7,096 nucleotides of DNA from contig JAAZHL010000015.1 in the NCBI GenBank assembly GCA_012510755.1, positions 1 through 7,096 of the forward strand. Direction: 5' to 3'. The translations under genes were made by a program, and so were the position numbers. Every line of letters begins with the position of its first letter. Position 1 is the stretch's first letter. The stretch comes from Leucobacter sp. (GTDB taxonomy: Bacteria; Actinomycetota; Actinomycetes; Actinomycetales; Microbacteriaceae). The notes under the pieces are model-generated. The model was not told where the DNA came from. It searched no databases and saw nothing but the letters and a program-made list of their open reading frames with translations. This document shows, piece after piece, positions 6,685 through 7,096 of the stretch.

Positions 6685-6801
6685 TCACACCATCTAAGCG
6701 CATTGGCGTGATCGGCGCCGCGGCCGCCTCTGGTCGCGGGCAGGGCGGGAGGGACAACTTTGGCTTAACAGAAGGCGACACGCCCGGCTTTCAGCCCTGG
6801 T
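6685..6801. other. Divergent intergenic spacer between tgt and the putative rRNA promoters
   Basis: Apart from the weak tgt -10 box, this 117-bp stretch holds a GC-rich block (about 6711-6762) followed by sequence without a recognisable gene, repeat or strong promoter. It probably contains upstream control sequence for both sides, but I see no specific site. Confidence 0.5.
6692..6697 (-). promoter_or_regulatory. Possible -10 box of tgt
   Basis: On the minus strand TTAGAT ends seven bases before the GTG start. This is the same leaderless spacing as in lysR and gltX, and there is no Shine-Dalgarno before the GTG. The match to TATAAT is only three of six and no -35 box is evident. Confidence 0.3.
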
Positions 6802-6831
6802 TTGCGCCCAGCACCGAATCCGTCCTATAGT
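6802..6831 (+). promoter_or_regulatory. Putative rRNA operon promoter P1
   Basis: TTGCGC (6802-6807) and TATAGT (6826-6831) are separated by 18 bp. The -10 box matches TATAAT at five of six positions; the -35 box keeps the TTG. No protein start follows within a usable distance, and the downstream sequence reads as an rRNA leader, so it is read as the upstream of two tandem rrn promoters. Confidence 0.55.
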
Positions 6832-6836
6832 TAAAC

Positions 6837-6877
6837 CTCGTTGGCCGGAACGCCGAAAGGCAGAAAAGCTCAACGAG
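6837..6877 (+). other. Inverted repeat with nested GAAA-capped hairpin near the P1 start
   Basis: CTCGTTG (6837-6843) and CAACGAG (6871-6877) are perfect 7-bp complements. Between them GCC-GAAA-GGC (6852-6861) can form a short stem with a GNRA loop. The left arm lies where P1 transcription should begin, so the structure would cap the 5' end of the long transcript. Function unknown. Confidence 0.45.
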
Positions 6878-6895
6878 ATTCCCAAAGGCGGCGAG

Positions 6896-6924
6896 TTGTA
6901 AAGGCTCGTCGCTTGCAATATGCT
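6896..6924 (+). promoter_or_regulatory. Putative rRNA operon promoter P2
   Basis: TTGTAA (6896-6901) and TATGCT (6919-6924) are separated by exactly 17 bp. Each hexamer matches the consensus at four of six positions. The -10 lies 93 bp downstream of the P1 -10. Transcription would start near 6931, at the head of the boxA-containing leader. Confidence 0.6.
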
Positions 6925-6931
6925 AGGGGAA

Positions 6932-6983
6932 CCTCTCAACAAGCTCTTGAGAAACATTTTCGTAATGCGCTCGGGCTGAGAGG
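6932..6983 (+). other. Competing stem-loops in the rrn leader
   Basis: CCTCTCA (6932-6938) is a perfect complement of TGAGAGG (6977-6983). The same left arm can instead pair locally: TCTCAA (6934-6939) with TTGAGA (6947-6952), loop seven bases. The two folds cannot coexist, and the short one would cover the proximal boxA-like motif. Regulatory meaning is inferred only. Confidence 0.4.
6943..6955 (+). promoter_or_regulatory. Proximal boxA-like motif
   Basis: GCTCTTGAGAAAC resembles the E. coli boxA TGCTCTTTAACAA with one T missing, and shares CTTGAGAA with the distal motif 95 bases downstream. It lies 18 bases after the end of the P2 -10 box. Confidence 0.4.
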
Positions 6984-7004
6984 CAAATGATCAGCTCTTC
7001 GGAG

Positions 7005-7020
7005 GGTCGTTCACGCGACC
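7005..7020 (+). other. Small hairpin in the rrn leader
   Basis: GGTCG (7005-7009) pairs with CGACC (7016-7020) around a six-base loop. It is preceded by a short stem closed by a cUUCGg tetraloop (6995-7004); an extended form of that stem would use 7005-7008 and exclude this hairpin. Confidence 0.4.
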
Positions 7021-7035
7021 GCTACGGGGGGTGTC

Positions 7036-7049
7036 TGGTCCTTGAGAAC
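7036..7049 (+). promoter_or_regulatory. Distal boxA antitermination motif
   Basis: The first 13 bases of TGGTCCTTGAGAAC match E. coli boxA (TGCTCTTTAACAA) at nine positions. In the family, boxA RNA binds NusB/NusE (ribosomal protein S10) for rRNA antitermination and pre-16S folding. Its place before the expected 16S start supports the call. Confidence 0.6.
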
Positions 7050-7096
7050 TCAATAGTGTGCACTTGATTGTCAAATGCCAATTTTATATCCCGCCC

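Larger units (their letters stand above)
6931..7096 (+). other. Pre-16S rRNA leader (5' part of an rrn operon)
   Basis: The end of the window resembles actinobacterial leaders upstream of 16S rRNA: a boxA-type stretch (CTTGAGAACTCAATAGTG, 7041-7058) followed by GTGCAC, TGTCAAATGCCA (7070-7081) and an AT-rich tail. No open reading frame with a start site fits here. The 16S gene itself, which should begin within a few hundred bases, is outside the window. A leader before 23S is less likely, because promoters rather than a 16S gene lie upstream. Confidence 0.7.

Noticed and set aside
5773..6711. 312-codon plus-strand open frame opposite tgt
   Set aside because: It lies antisense to a fully recognisable Tgt and resembles no protein family; open antisense frames are expected at this GC content.
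6694..6957. 87-codon minus-strand frame in the right-hand region
   Set aside because: It runs across the predicted rRNA promoters and leader, its translation looks like noise, and no start signal supports it.
1..7096. CRISPR array, tRNA gene, insertion sequence, phage or defence genes
   Set aside because: No spaced direct repeats, tRNA folds, transposase-like proteins or inverted terminal repeats were seen; every long real gene has a housekeeping or common family.

Overview
The window looks like a chromosomal segment from a high-GC Gram-positive bacterium (Actinobacteria). It is probably a member of Microbacteriaceae or a close relative. The reasons are the GC-rich codon use, the actinobacterial forms of glutamyl-tRNA synthetase and tRNA-guanine transglycosylase, start codons placed 6-8 bases after -10 boxes (leaderless transcription), and a right end that reads like an actinobacterial pre-16S rRNA leader. 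The family assignment is inference from remembered sequence patterns, not a search result.

Layout, left to right: (1) the 3' part of rlmN, a radical-SAM rRNA/tRNA methyltransferase, followed by a hairpin; (2) a LysR-type regulator with a TATGAT -10 box directly before its start and a perfect inverted repeat about 70 bp upstream, overlapping by 4 bases (ATGA) with a 12-helix MFS transporter; (3) gltX, which has its own -10-like box in a 26-bp gap, followed by a YhhQ/VUT-family transporter on the same strand; (4) a strong hairpin between convergent genes, then tgt on the minus strand; (5) about 410 bp without a gene, containing two tandem promoter-like elements and a structured leader with boxA-like motifs. 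The window stops there, most likely just upstream of a 16S rRNA gene.

The unifying theme is translation: rRNA modification (RlmN), tRNA charging (GltX), tRNA wobble-base modification (YhhQ plus Tgt) and an rRNA operon start. YhhQ imports 7-deazaguanine bases and Tgt inserts such bases at G34 of GUN-anticodon tRNAs, so together they suggest queuosine precursor salvage. No de novo queuosine genes are visible, but the window is too short to exclude them. The LysR-MFS pair is the one cargo-like unit; its substrate cannot be read from the sequence. I see no mobile element, CRISPR array, tRNA gene or clearly unprecedented system. The most open questions are the base preference of this Tgt, the LysR-MFS substrate, and the competing structures in the rRNA leader.
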